A DNA stretch of 64,000 nucleotides, from contig NZ_NETJ01000002.1 in NCBI RefSeq assembly GCF_002128405.1, forward strand, positions 248,001 through 312,000, written 5' to 3'. The notes under the pieces were generated by a model. The model was not told the DNA's origin. It did not search any database and saw only the letters and a list, made by a program, of their open reading frames with translations. This document shows positions 45,326 through 53,654 of the stretch, piece by piece. Origin of the DNA: Gottfriedia solisilvae (GTDB lineage: Bacteria > Bacillota > Bacilli > Bacillales > Bacillaceae_G). The translations under genes were made by a program, and so were the position numbers. The first letter of the stretch is position 1. Each line of letters begins with the position of its first letter.

Positions 45326-46195
45326 TTAGTGAATTGCTTTCTTTTTAAATTTCCCGCCTTTAACGTCAGCAATATTACCAATTGCCACAAAAGCATTTTC
45401 ATCAAAATCTTCTACAATTGATTTTAATTTTGCTTCTTCTAATCGTGAAATGACTGTGAAAATAATTTTTTTATCTTCACCCATAAAACCACCTTCACCG
45501 TGGAAATATGTTACGCCACGACCTAGACGGGCATTTAAAGCATCGCCAATTTCTTTATCATAATCACTAATAATCCATACTGACTTAGTATCTTGGAAAC
45601 CTTCAATCGTAAGATCAATCGTCTTAAATGCTACGTAATAGGCAATTAGTGAGTACATTGCATTGTCCCATCCAAAAACGAAACCTGCACTACCAAGGAT
45701 GAATACGTTAAATGCCATGACTACTTCTCCGATAGAAAATGGAGTAGATTTTGATAAAAGAATACCGATGATTTCAGTACCATCTAGTGAACCGCCATAA
45801 CGGATTACTAAACCAACACCGATACCTAACCCAAGACCACCAAATAAAGAAGCTAACAATGGATCTGCTGTTAAATGAGGAATGTCTTTAAATAAAGATG
45901 TAAATACTGATAACAAACTAATTCCAAATAATGTTGAAATTGCAAATGTTTTACCTATTTGTTTATATCCTACTAATACAAAAGGTAAATTTAAGATGAA
46001 TAGAAAAATACCGAGATTAATCGAAGTAATATGAGAGAGGATCAAAGAGATACCTACAATTCCACCATCAATAATTTCAGTTGGAATAAAAAATGCTTTT
46101 AAGCAGACTGCCATTAAAGCAGCTCCTAATGTAATGAAAAACCCCCGTTTAAAAATCTTGAAATTTGAAAGCCTTCGATGTGTGACTGCGTTCAA
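45326..46195 (-). CDS. yqfU: YitT-family membrane protein YqfU (DUF161/DUF2179)
   Basis: This 289-residue protein has about five to six helices in the first 200 residues (family signature GAALMAVCLKAFFIPTEIIDGG and GGLGLGIGVGLVIRYGGSLDGTEI) and a cytoplasmic C-terminal DUF2179 domain (about 205-285, with GVTYFHGEGGFMGEDKKIIFTVISRLE). Its role is unknown; some members have been tied to ion or small-molecule handling. GAGGTGG precedes the ATG on the minus strand. It is divergent from znuC. Confidence 0.9.
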   Translation of the reverse strand: MNAVTHRRLSNFKIFKRGFFITLGAALMAVCLKAFFIPTEIIDGGIVGISLILSHITSINLGIFLFILNLPFVLVGYKQIGKTFAISTLFGISLLSVFTSLFKDIPHLTADPLLASLFGGLGLGIGVGLVIRYGGSLDGTEIIGILLSKSTPFSIGEVVMAFNVFILGSAGFVFGWDNAMYSLIAYYVAFKTIDLTIEGFQDTKSVWIISDYDKEIGDALNARLGRGVTYFHGEGGFMGEDKKIIFTVISRLEEAKLKSIVEDFDENAFVAIGNIADVKGGKFKKKAIH

Positions 46196-46518
46196 AAAAC
46201 CACCTCTTTATCTATAGTTTTATAGATTAATTGTAACATATGTATTTTTTGTCACAAAATGAAAAGCCTTATAAATAAAGGTTTTTTTGAAGAAATATTG
46301 AAATATACTTAACTTTTTAAGGCATATTTTTAATGAAAATCTAATGAAAAAAGTTCAATTTATACCTTTGGATAAGTTCAAAAAAACCGTCAAAAAAGAG
46401 TACAAAAGAAAGAAGGAAAAATGCGAATGTTTCTTTGTTTACAAATAGGGTGGAATCTCTTATACTAAGAAATTGAACTACAAAACGTAATTATTCCTAA
46501 ATAGATGAAGGTGTATAA
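46196..46518. other. 323-base divergent gap between yqfU and znuC
   Basis: The gap holds the znuC promoter with a Zur-like half site. A long A-rich run follows at 46379-46432. The yqfU promoter should lie on the left side; no clear element was picked out. Confidence 0.6.
46438..46502 (+). promoter_or_regulatory. znuCB-zur promoter with a candidate Zur site
   Basis: TTTACA (46438-46443) and TATACT (46461-46466) lie 17 bases apart. Downstream, CGTAATTATT inside 46482-46502 fits the left half and centre of the Bacillus Zur box (TCGTAATNATTACGA), but the right half (CCTAAAT) is degenerate. Repression just after the start point would fit. Confidence 0.5.
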
Positions 46519-47295
46519 ATGAGTCAAAATATCATAAAAATAGAAGATTTATCTTATAGTTATGATCGTCAAAATGTTTTAAAAGATATAAATCTTCTAG
46601 TGAAAAAAGGAGACTTCTTAGGGTTAGTTGGTCCAAATGGGAGTGGGAAGTCCACTTTACTTAAATGTATTCTTGGAATCCAGCAGCCTAATCAAGGGAG
46701 CATAGAATTGTTTGGAACTGATATTCGTAAAATGAAGAATTGGGAAAAGATTGGTTATGTCTCTCAAAAGGCGAATAGCTTTAATTCGGGATTTCCTGCA
46801 TCTGTATTTGAAGTCGTTTCACTAGGGCTAGTAAAAAAGCTAGGACTGTTTAATGGATTTAAAAACTCAGATAAACAAAAAGTTACTGAAGCATTAAAAT
46901 CTGTAGGGATGAATGAATTTGCAAATCGAAATATTGGTGAACTTTCTGGTGGGCAACAACAGCGTGTTTTTATCGCAAGAGCTTTAGTAAGTAATCCTGA
47001 ATTACTTATTCTAGATGAACCTACTGTTGGGGTTGATGCGGAAAATGTAGAGAGCTTCTATGAATTACTAAGTGATTTAAATACCAAATTAGGTATTACA
47101 TTATTATTAGTCTCTCACGATATTGGTATTATTACTGATAAAGTTTCACATGTTGCCTGCTTAAATAAAAAACTTCATTTCCACGGAAGCAGAGAAAAAT
47201 TTAAGGATGCTACTGAGAAAGATCTATCGATTTTGTATGGTCATTCAGTACATCTACTATCTCATAACCACGAACATGAAGAGGGGGAGAGATAG
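46519..47295 (+). CDS. znuC: Zinc ABC transporter ATPase ZnuC
   Basis: This 258-residue ATPase has Walker A GPNGSGKSTLLKCILG (about residues 39-54), Q-loop VSQKANSFNSGFPASVFEVV, signature LSGGQQQRVFIARAL, Walker B LLILDEPTVGVDAE and SHDIGII. The Q-loop with FPAS and the length fit metal-type ABC ATPases. A His-rich end (LSHNHEHEEGER) is common in zinc systems. It is followed three bases later by the permease gene and then zur, so zinc is the likely substrate. Confidence 0.92.
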   Translation: MSQNIIKIEDLSYSYDRQNVLKDINLLVKKGDFLGLVGPNGSGKSTLLKCILGIQQPNQGSIELFGTDIRKMKNWEKIGYVSQKANSFNSGFPASVFEVVSLGLVKKLGLFNGFKNSDKQKVTEALKSVGMNEFANRNIGELSGGQQQRVFIARALVSNPELLILDEPTVGVDAENVESFYELLSDLNTKLGITLLLVSHDIGIITDKVSHVACLNKKLHFHGSREKFKDATEKDLSILYGHSVHLLSHNHEHEEGER

Positions 47296-47298
47296 CTT

Positions 47299-48129
47299 AT
47301 GATGGATTTTTTTCAATATGATTTTCTACGTAATACATTACTAACAGGTATGATTATAGGAATTATGGCTCCATTACTTGGGGTGTTTGTTGTGTTTAGA
47401 AGATTATCATTAATTTCAGATGCGTTAAGCCATGTGACACTATCAGGCGTTGCAGCAAGCTTATTACTAGAAAAGTATTTCTTTTCAAGTGGATTTATGA
47501 GTCCATTATTTATGGGGATGACATTTTCAGTCGCAGGTGCATTTTTAATTGAAAAATTAAGAAGTGTTTATAGACATTATCAAGAACTTGCTATTCCGAT
47601 CATTCTTTCCGGTGGTATGGGATTAGGTGTAATCTTAATTTCGTTAGCAAATGGGTTTAATACGGATTTATTTAGTTTCTTATTTGGAAGTGTAAGTGCA
47701 GTCTCTGGGCAAGATTTAATGACTGTCGTAATCATTGCAATATTTGTTGTCATTTCAATTATCGTACTGTATAAAGAATTGTTCTTATTATCATTTGATG
47801 AAGAATACGCTGTTGCATCGGGTATAAATGCAAAATGGATTCACTATTTATTTATTTTATTAGTAGCCTTAGTCGTTTCTGTTTCAATGAGAGTTGTAGG
47901 GGTCTTATTAGTTTCTTCACTTATGACATTACCCGTTGCAGCAAGCATTCGTATTTCAAAAGGATTTAAACAAACAATCATCTATTCCATTATTTTTGGA
48001 GAACTTTCGGTTGTTGCGGGAATATTCCTTTCTTATTTTTTAAATTTAGCGCCGGGTGGTACAATTGTGATCCTGCAAATCCTTATTCTTATTTTAACGT
48101 TAGGTTGGAAGAAATTAAGAACGAGATAA
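47299..48129 (+). CDS. znuB: Zinc ABC transporter permease ZnuB
   Basis: This 276-residue ABC-3 family permease has seven to eight helices. The family segment FRRLSLISDALSHVTLSGVA (about residues 33-52) is present, as is VSMRVVGVLLVSSLMTLPVAAS (about 195-216). The gene is joined to znuC by a three-base gap and to zur by 13 bases. No substrate-binding protein (ZnuA) lies in this operon, so it must be encoded elsewhere. GGGGGAGAG precedes the ATG. Confidence 0.92.
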   Translation: MMDFFQYDFLRNTLLTGMIIGIMAPLLGVFVVFRRLSLISDALSHVTLSGVAASLLLEKYFFSSGFMSPLFMGMTFSVAGAFLIEKLRSVYRHYQELAIPIILSGGMGLGVILISLANGFNTDLFSFLFGSVSAVSGQDLMTVVIIAIFVVISIIVLYKELFLLSFDEEYAVASGINAKWIHYLFILLVALVVSVSMRVVGVLLVSSLMTLPVAASIRISKGFKQTIIYSIIFGELSVVAGIFLSYFLNLAPGGTIVILQILILILTLGWKKLRTR

Positions 48130-48142
48130 AGGTAGTGATTAA

Positions 48143-48562
48143 ATGAAATTAGCAGATGCATCAAAATTATTAAAAGATCGAGGCTATAAAAATACTCCTA
48201 AACGATATGATATGCTTGAATATATTTTTAGACAAAATAAATATGTAACGGCAAGAGATATTCAACTCGCATTAAAAGATAAATACAAAGGACTCAGCTT
48301 TGATACAATTTATCGTAATTTAACCACTTTTGTAGATGTAGATGTAGTGGAAGTAACTGAATTGGACGGGGAGAAGCGATTTAGATCAAAATGCGCTTCA
48401 GCTGAGCATCACCATCATTTTATCTGTTTAGACTGTGGAAATACGAAAAGTATTCATGGTTGTCCGATGGAGAATATCCCTGTTGATTTACCAGGTTATA
48501 AAGTACAAAGCCATAAATTTGAAATTTATGGACTATGTCCGGATTGTAATGTAAATTTATAA
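48143..48562 (+). CDS. zur: Zinc uptake regulator Zur (Fur family)
   Basis: This 139-residue Fur-family repressor has a winged helix in the N-terminal half (TARDIQLALKDKYKGLSFDTIYRNLTTF). The metal sites are CASAEHHHHFICLDCGNTKSIHGC (regulatory histidines and the first Cys pair) and GLCPDCN (second Cys pair, structural zinc). In B. subtilis the same locus encodes YqfV/Zur. Its place after znuCB implies it represses its own operon when zinc is ample. AAAGGTAGTG precedes the ATG. Confidence 0.93.
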   Translation: MKLADASKLLKDRGYKNTPKRYDMLEYIFRQNKYVTARDIQLALKDKYKGLSFDTIYRNLTTFVDVDVVEVTELDGEKRFRSKCASAEHHHHFICLDCGNTKSIHGCPMENIPVDLPGYKVQSHKFEIYGLCPDCNVNL

Positions 48563-48621
48563 ATTGAATTTCCATTGATTTAACTTTATTGTAAGAAAAA
48601 AATAAAACAATATATATATAT

Positions 48622-48674
48622 AAAGAAAATAGCCTCGTCTAATGATTTATAAGACAAAGCTATTTTCTTTTTTT
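48622..48674 (+). terminator. Terminator of the znu operon
   Basis: AAAGAAAATAGC (48622-48633) and GCTATTTTCTTT (48659-48670) pair perfectly, with GTCT/AGAC inside, followed by TTTT. Confidence 0.85.
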
Positions 48675-48777
48675 GTATGTAAGGTATAATACTTGTTTAA
48701 TAAAATGGGATACATAAAAAGATGGAAAAATTGATTCATGACGCTAATAAAACAAAGGAATCAATTCCTTGTGGGAA

Positions 48778-49194
48778 TTATTGATTACCTTCTGTGAAAA
48801 CTTGGAATAATACACCAAATTTGTCTACAACTTTTCCATATGCAGGACTAAATCCAGTATCTTGAAGTGGTAATTCTACTTGCCCACCTTTAGATAAACC
48901 TTCAAAAATATGTCTTGATTTTTCGATGTCATTTGTAGAAATACAGATTGTAACTTGGTTACCCGTTTGATGAGGATATCCTGGGTATGTATCAGATAAC
49001 ATTAGATTTGATTCTCCAATTTGAATACAAGCGTGCATAATCAGGTTCTTTGAATTAGCATTTTCGGGTGTATCAGCAAAATCTCCATAAGTTTGACTGA
49101 ATAGAATTTGAGCGTCTAATGTTTCTTCGTAAAACTTTATTGCTTCTTGTGCATTACCATCCATAATTAAATAAGGGATTAATTTAACTGTCAT
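48778..49194 (-). CDS. VOC-family (PhnB/glyoxalase-like) protein
   Basis: This is a 138-residue product. The ATG at 49194 has GAGGAG nine bases upstream; the longer in-frame start lacks one. It begins MTVKLIPYLIMDGNAQEAIKFYEETL, the PhnB-like VOC opening, with HACIQIGESNLMLSDTYPG in the middle and PAYGKVVDKFGVLFQVF at the end (paired beta-alpha-beta fold). Metal-binding Glu/His positions are partly kept (H at HACIQIG). Members act on varied small molecules or antibiotics. The promoter upstream has an SOS-like box. Confidence 0.88.
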   Translation of the reverse strand: MTVKLIPYLIMDGNAQEAIKFYEETLDAQILFSQTYGDFADTPENANSKNLIMHACIQIGESNLMLSDTYPGYPHQTGNQVTICISTNDIEKSRHIFEGLSKGGQVELPLQDTGFSPAYGKVVDKFGVLFQVFTEGNQ

Positions 49195-49283
49195 TTTATT
49201 TTGCTCCTCGAATATCAATTTTTTTATTTAGCCTACCTGTTTACCTGAACCCGATTTCTCATCAAATTACTATCCACAAAATC

Positions 49284-49312
49284 ATTATAAAACCAGAACG
49301 CACGTTTGTAAA
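49284..49312 (-). promoter_or_regulatory. Promoter of the VOC gene with an SOS-like (LexA) box
   Basis: On the minus strand TTTACA and TATAAT are 17 bases apart (plus coordinates 49307-49312 and 49284-49289). Inside lies AGAACGCACGTTTG (49295-49308), which matches the Bacillus LexA consensus CGAACRNRYGTTYC in 12 of 14 positions. A further AGAACTTTTGTTCT lies at 49347-49360. The box overlaps the -35 and spacer, the usual repressor position. Confidence 0.55.
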
Positions 49313-49472
49313 TAATGATTGTTCATTTACTTATCGACAAAACATAAGAACTTTTGTTCTTGTCGAAATCACACCTATCAATCCTAAAGGAGAAATTCAT
49401 CAATTGTTGAATAGTATGGTTTAAGGCGAAAAGTTTTTAAGGAATATACTTTGCCTAGGAGGATGGGGGTTA

Positions 49473-49928
49473 ATGGATAAACTTAAAAAATATAGAAGAT
49501 ATGTATTACTTTTATTTTGTATTATTTTTCTTTCTTATATTGGCCTATTCTCTGATCCACTTCCTAATGTATTTCAAAAAATAAGTGCAGGTACTTTTTT
49601 TATCAGCTTAATCCTTTGTCTAGTGATTGTCACAATGGGTGTTATAGAATTTAGCCAAAAAATAGGAAAACTTGCATATTTCCTTGTAATCATTAGCATA
49701 CTAGGGGCGATCTTTGCCTTTTCAATTCATACCATTGATTTAATTGAACTCATTGCATTATACACGTACTATATAAGTTTGTTAGCGAGTCTAATTGCTG
49801 GTGTCGTTGCGATCGTAAAGGAAGAAAAAGGGTTAGCAAAATTATCAGGTTTTATTTTGTTATTATGTATCGGCATGATTATTGTATGTACTTATATTGC
49901 GTATAATATTAGTAACGGTGGATTCTAA
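49473..49928 (+). CDS. Membrane protein of unknown function
   Basis: This 151-residue product is mostly hydrophobic: helices at about 10-28, 38-60, 66-85, 93-112 and 122-145, with few loops. No catalytic or transport motif is recognised. AGGAGGATGGGGG precedes the ATG. It is followed by a terminator and stands alone between the VOC gene (divergent) and carD. Confidence 0.7.
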   Translation: MDKLKKYRRYVLLLFCIIFLSYIGLFSDPLPNVFQKISAGTFFISLILCLVIVTMGVIEFSQKIGKLAYFLVIISILGAIFAFSIHTIDLIELIALYTYYISLLASLIAGVVAIVKEEKGLAKLSGFILLLCIGMIIVCTYIAYNISNGGF

Positions 49929-49962
49929 ATAATACTGAATTGTGAAGAAAACATTCAAAGGA

Positions 49963-49998
49963 CATTATCTTTTAGTCAAGGTAATGTTTTTATTTTTG
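49963..49998 (+). terminator. Terminator of the membrane protein gene
   Basis: CATTATCTT-N6-AAGGTAATG (nine pairs, one G-T), followed by TTTTTATTTTTG. Confidence 0.85.
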
Positions 49999-50049
49999 TT
50001 TAAAGTTGTTCAAAGGAAAACGTTTATTTTATAAAAAACAAAAAAGTTA

Positions 50050-50079
50050 TTGACAAAAATAGTTTTGTTTTGATAAAAT
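50050..50079 (+). promoter_or_regulatory. Sigma-A promoter of the CarD-family gene
   Basis: TTGACA (50050-50055) and TAAAAT (50074-50079) lie 18 bases apart, about 70 bases before the TTG start. Confidence 0.65.
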
Positions 50080-50147
50080 AATTAATTTGACAAATTTTAA
50101 ATTCGTGTTATGCTTGAAAGAGTTGTTATTTATGGGGGTGTAGTATA

Positions 50148-50618
50148 TTGTTTGAAATTGGCGATAATATTGTTTATCCAATGCAAGGAGCAGGTGTTAT
50201 TGAATCCATTATTGAAAAAGAAATTCAAGGTGATGTACAACAATATTTTGTCATCAGATTGCTGATTAAGAAGATGGAAGTAATGATTCCAATTTCTAGA
50301 ATGGATCAATCAAAAATCCGTTTAGTAGTAAATTCACAAACGCTTGAGGATGTATTACAAATTTTTCATAATGGACGATCTGATTTATCTCTTCCATATA
50401 AAGAAAGATTTAAAATGAATACTGAGAAAATGAGAACTGGTAGTATTAAAGATGGCGCAGAGGTTGTACGAGATTTAATGCGAATAGATAAAGAAAAATC
50501 ACTCAACTCAAGTGAAAAGCAAATGTTAGGAAACGCTAAGAAAATCTTGATCAGTGAACTTGAGTTAATTAAAGGAATTACTGAAACTCAAGCAAAAGAA
50601 TTGTTATTACAAAATTAA
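50148..50618 (+). CDS. CarD-family transcription regulator
   Basis: This 156-residue protein has the CarD/TRCF RNA-polymerase-interacting domain at its start (MFEIGDNIVYPMQGAGVIESI...), with YFVIRLLIKKMEVMIPISRMDQ, and a helical C-terminal DNA-binding domain from about residue 70 (YKERFKMNTEKMRTGSIKDGAEVVRDLM). It corresponds to B. subtilis YdeB-type CarD. CarD proteins bind RNA polymerase beta and tune promoter opening, mostly at rRNA and growth genes. TTG is the start, with GGGGG nine bases upstream. It stands alone. Confidence 0.93.
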   Translation: MFEIGDNIVYPMQGAGVIESIIEKEIQGDVQQYFVIRLLIKKMEVMIPISRMDQSKIRLVVNSQTLEDVLQIFHNGRSDLSLPYKERFKMNTEKMRTGSIKDGAEVVRDLMRIDKEKSLNSSEKQMLGNAKKILISELELIKGITETQAKELLLQN

Positions 50619-50792
50619 TGAATTCAATTAAAATAATGATAATCTAAAATATACTTTTCCTCGAATTAACTATACATTTTGTACCTCTTTTACATCTCAA
50701 AAATGATTCAAAAATATATCCAATAACGAAACAAAACCTGCAAACGTAATAGAAATAATTAATTAAAATCAAAATTTAAGGTGGGATTGTTA

Positions 50793-51176
50793 TTGAATAT
50801 TCAAGTATACATTCACAATAATGGTAATCTATTAAAGAAAGATAAAGATCATAATATCAGGCTGTCGTCTGAAAGTCATAAAAAACTATTTAAAGCATTT
50901 GGGTTAAATCATAATCACTATAAAAAACATGCTGTATATCAACATTTAAAAGATAATTATACATGGATACTTCTTGCTGGAGGAGAAAACCCAACTGCCA
51001 AACAAGATCAAGATGGAACCAATAAAGATGATGACAATCCAGAAATGGATGGTGTACAACAATCATTTTTATACGAAGATCTAGTCGATAAAAGACTTCA
51101 CGAAAAAACATTTTTAATTGAAGAACTAGCCTTTAATGAAGGGCATAATATTTATCGTATTACAGAAGTAGATTGA
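50793..51176 (+). CDS. Cytoplasmic protein of unknown function
   Basis: This is a 127-residue product. The TTG at 50793 is chosen: AAGGTGGG (50778-50785) is well spaced; a GTG at 50781 overlaps that site. The sequence starts MNIQVYIHNNGNLL, has a conserved-looking basic helix (KDKDHNIRLSSESHKKLFKAFGLN), and a loop rich in Asp, Asn and Gly (about 76-92, KQDQDGTNKDDDNPEMDG) before a final helix/strand. No known motif. It could be a small phage- or competence-type protein, but nothing in context says so. A terminator follows. Confidence 0.6.
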   Translation: MNIQVYIHNNGNLLKKDKDHNIRLSSESHKKLFKAFGLNHNHYKKHAVYQHLKDNYTWILLAGGENPTAKQDQDGTNKDDDNPEMDGVQQSFLYEDLVDKRLHEKTFLIEELAFNEGHNIYRITEVD

Positions 51177-51197
51177 GTCAAATAAATATTTATTCAA

Positions 51198-51231
51198 AAC
51201 TTTACTTTCTTAAAAAGTAAGGTTTTTTTTG
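51198..51231 (+). terminator. Terminator of the 127-residue unknown gene
   Basis: AAACTTTACTTT and AAAGTAAGGTTT pair over 12 bases with one G-T, followed by TTTTT. Confidence 0.85.
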
Positions 51232-51281
51232 TTTAGTGTATTTTGTAAATATTATTGCTTTTGAAAGCAAAGAGTAGTCAA

Positions 51282-51415
51282 GATTTTGATTGAAGGTGAT
51301 TGACTCCTATGGGAGAAGAGGAACAGGTGAGACCCCACAGGAAGTGGATATGCATGCCTTTTTAGAGTAGGCTCAGCGCACGCCCAATGGAAATCAAATT
51401 ATCATTTGTTAGATA
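51282..51415. repeat. Repeat family A, dispersed copy
   Basis: It contains GATTGACTCCTATGGGAGA, GAGACCCCACAGGA, GTAGGCTCAGC and CACGCCCAATGGAAATCAAA in family order. The internal palindrome is replaced by unrelated sequence. Confidence 0.65.
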
Positions 51416-51432
51416 GCAACAAATTAAAGAAA

Positions 51433-51459
51433 CAAAAAAACATCCAATTAATTGGATGC
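51433..51459 (-). terminator. Terminator of the 70-residue gene
   Basis: CATCCAATTAATTGGATG is a perfect palindrome that overlaps the stop codon (minus strand), followed on that strand by TTTTTTTG. Confidence 0.8.
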
Positions 51460-51660
51460 ATATTTCAATATACCGCTTAGAAAAATTGCTTGCTCTAACT
51501 GTTTACATTCTTTTAATTTAATAAATCCTTCTTGTTCTAATTCTTTGGCGTATTCTTGAATTTTCATTTTTTCATCCTGCAAGGAATAATCAATACTGAT
51601 TGAAAAAAAATTACCTCTAGTAGCATTTCGAAGGTTTTTCAATAGAATCATTTTGCTCAT
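51448..51660 (-). CDS. Small protein of unknown function
   Basis: This is a 70-residue product with AAGGGAGATG just before the ATG. It starts MSKMILLKNLRNATRGNFFS, has a charged helix (QDEKMKIQEYAKELEQEGFIKLK) and ends in a short hydrophobic stretch. It has one Cys and no signal peptide. The stop lies inside the terminator palindrome. The family is not recognised; it is convergent with the repeat and divergent from spoVR. Confidence 0.65.
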   Translation of the reverse strand: MSKMILLKNLRNATRGNFFSISIDYSLQDEKMKIQEYAKELEQEGFIKLKECKQLEQAIFLSGILKYASN

Positions 51661-51758
51661 TTATACATCTCCCTTCTGCAATACTTAATTCGACATAAAG
51701 AAGCTGTTTACCTCTATCAGAACAAATAAAACAAAAGGATTCAATTTATTTTTGCGTA

Positions 51759-51787
51759 GCATATATTGACAAAATTTTTCATACATT
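51759..51787 (+). promoter_or_regulatory. Sigma-E-type promoter of spoVR
   Basis: GCATATA (51759-51765), a 14-base spacer, and CATACATT (51780-51787) fit the sigma-E consensus, 28 bases before the spoVR start. SpoVR is expressed from sigma-E in B. subtilis. Confidence 0.75.
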
Positions 51788-51815
51788 GGCTATACACAAG
51801 GTAGGAGGAAAAATA

Positions 51816-53225
51816 ATGGAATCAAGCAATTTTCGTGCACTGGAATATGCAATAGATGAAATTACTGAAATAGCAAATGGTTTTGGATTAGATTATTTTC
51901 CAATGAGGTATGAAATTTGCCCTGCTGATATTATTTATACATTTGGTGCCTATGGTATGCCGACAAGGTTTACTCATTGGAGTTTTGGAAAACAGTATTA
52001 CAAAATGAAGCTACAATATGATTTTGGACTAAGTAAAATTTATGAACTAGTTATTAATTCGAATCCATGTTTTGCTTTCTTACTAGATACAAACAGTCTG
52101 ATCCAAAACAAATTAATTGTAGCTCATGTACTAGCACATAGCGACTTTTTTAAAAATAATGTTCGGTTTAGTAATACGAGACGAGATATGGTCGAGAGTA
52201 TGGCGGCAACTGCTGAGCGAATAAACGAATATGAGCATAAGTTTGGGAAAAAAATAGTTGAGCATTTCATTGATGCGGTCCTTGCTATACAAGAACATAT
52301 TGACCCCTCGATTATTAGGAATCAATTGCCGTGGACACTGCAGGATGAAGATGAAAAGTTGCCCCAACGAATTGGTCCTTACGATGATTTATGGAAATTA
52401 GATGAAAAGAAAAATAGTAATGTTCAAATTAAACCAAGTAAAAAGAAATTCCCGCCTAAACCTGAAAAAGATCTTTTGCTTTTTATTCAACATTTCAGTC
52501 GAGAATTAGAAGAATGGCAAAGAGATATATTGACGATGTTACGAGAAGAAATGCTCTATTTTTGGGCGCAATTAGAAACGAAAATTATGAATGAGGGATG
52601 GGCGAGTCTGTGGCATCAACGCATTTTAAGAGAACTAGATTTAACATCTGGTGAATCAATTGAATTTGCAAAATTGAATGCTAGCGTTGTGCAGCCCACA
52701 AAAACCAGAATAAATCCATATTACTTTGGATTAAAAATGTTTGAAGATATAGAAGAACGATATAATAATCCGACCGAAGAAATGAAAAAAAATGGAGTAA
52801 AAATTGGTTCTGGATCTGAAAAAATTTTCGAAGTACGTGAAATAGAATCGGACACTAGTTTCATTAGAAACTATATAACAAAAGAGTTTGTTATGAGAGA
52901 AGATATGTACTTGTTTAAAAGAGATGGGAAAGATTATAAAATTAGTGATAAAAGTTGGGATAAAGTACGTGATCAGCTAGTGAACATGCGTACGAATGGT
53001 GGGTATCCATACATTACAGTGGACGATGGTGACTATTTGAAGAATGGTGAATTATATTTAAAGCATGGATATGAGGATATTGAACTTGAAGTGAAATATT
53101 TAGAAAAGGTATTACCATATATTTTCCAATTATGGGGAAGGCCAATCCATTTTGAGACGAAAATGGATGGTAAAGAAGTTTTATTTAGTTATGACGGGAA
53201 GAGTGTGTACAAAAAAAATCTGTAA
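51816..53225 (+). CDS. spoVR: Stage V sporulation protein R
   Basis: This is a 469-residue protein, close to the 468 of B. subtilis SpoVR. The ATG at 51816 follows GGAGG; the longer in-frame reading starts inside the promoter. The family core is visible: [46 protein letters not shown] and IEHFIDAVL-type segments, then [33 protein letters not shown]. It is required for cortex formation in spores; no enzymatic activity is established. It stands alone with a terminator after the stop. Confidence 0.95.
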   Translation: MESSNFRALEYAIDEITEIANGFGLDYFPMRYEICPADIIYTFGAYGMPTRFTHWSFGKQYYKMKLQYDFGLSKIYELVINSNPCFAFLLDTNSLIQNKLIVAHVLAHSDFFKNNVRFSNTRRDMVESMAATAERINEYEHKFGKKIVEHFIDAVLAIQEHIDPSIIRNQLPWTLQDEDEKLPQRIGPYDDLWKLDEKKNSNVQIKPSKKKFPPKPEKDLLLFIQHFSRELEEWQRDILTMLREEMLYFWAQLETKIMNEGWASLWHQRILRELDLTSGESIEFAKLNASVVQPTKTRINPYYFGLKMFEDIEERYNNPTEEMKKNGVKIGSGSEKIFEVREIESDTSFIRNYITKEFVMREDMYLFKRDGKDYKISDKSWDKVRDQLVNMRTNGGYPYITVDDGDYLKNGELYLKHGYEDIELEVKYLEKVLPYIFQLWGRPIHFETKMDGKEVLFSYDGKSVYKKNL

Positions 53226-53252
53226 ACCACCTATTGATAGGTGGTTTTTTAA
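53224..53252 (+). terminator. Terminator of spoVR
   Basis: AACCACCTA-TTGA-TAGGTGGTT followed by TTTT. The stem starts at the stop codon. Confidence 0.9.
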
Positions 53253-53654
53253 TTCGTAATAAAACATCATGAGAAGAGGGTTTTTACATACAAGTCTAGA
53301 AAATAAAACTATATTAACTGAACATTAAAATATAAAAGAAGTCAGTTGATATGACAGTTTCTTTTGTCGATTATATTTCTATTCAAATGATTTTATAGAA
53401 TGGCTCTGTAATATTAATTGTTGATTTTAGCTAAATACATTAAGAGTATGAAAAGAGAAGAGAATAGCTGATTCGAGAGTAATTGGAATGGGAGATGCGG
53501 GAAACTCGAGACCCCGGAGGCTCGCCGAGGAGGCTCAGGGTCACGCATCATGGAAAGCGAAGTACCTGGAATGGAAATCAACATTTTTTTTAACAGAGCC
53601 AATTAAATAAAAGAATCGGACACTAATTGCATCATCATAATAGGGGGAAATGTA
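53226..53654. other. 429-base gap between spoVR and rocB-like gene
   Basis: Apart from the spoVR terminator, the gap holds a family A repeat (53459-53592). No promoter for the following gene was convincing; a GG/GC pair near 53618 looks like sigma-54 but is one base short (see rejected). Confidence 0.65.
53459..53592. repeat. Repeat family A, dispersed copy
   Basis: GGGAGATGCGGGAA, CTCGAGACCCCGGAGG, GCCGAGGAGGCTCAGGGTCACGC and ATGGAAAGCGAAGTACCTGG appear in family order. The GAGACC...GGCTC arms are complementary. Confidence 0.7.

Noticed and set aside
53414-53602. 62-codon minus-strand ORF before rocB
   Set aside because: It lies within a family A repeat and repeats read open by chance in several frames.
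53618-53630. Possible sigma-54 (-24/-12) promoter before the rocB-like gene
   Set aside because: GGACACTAATTGC has GG and GC separated by nine bases; the family needs ten. The flanking bases also do not fit TTGGCAC.
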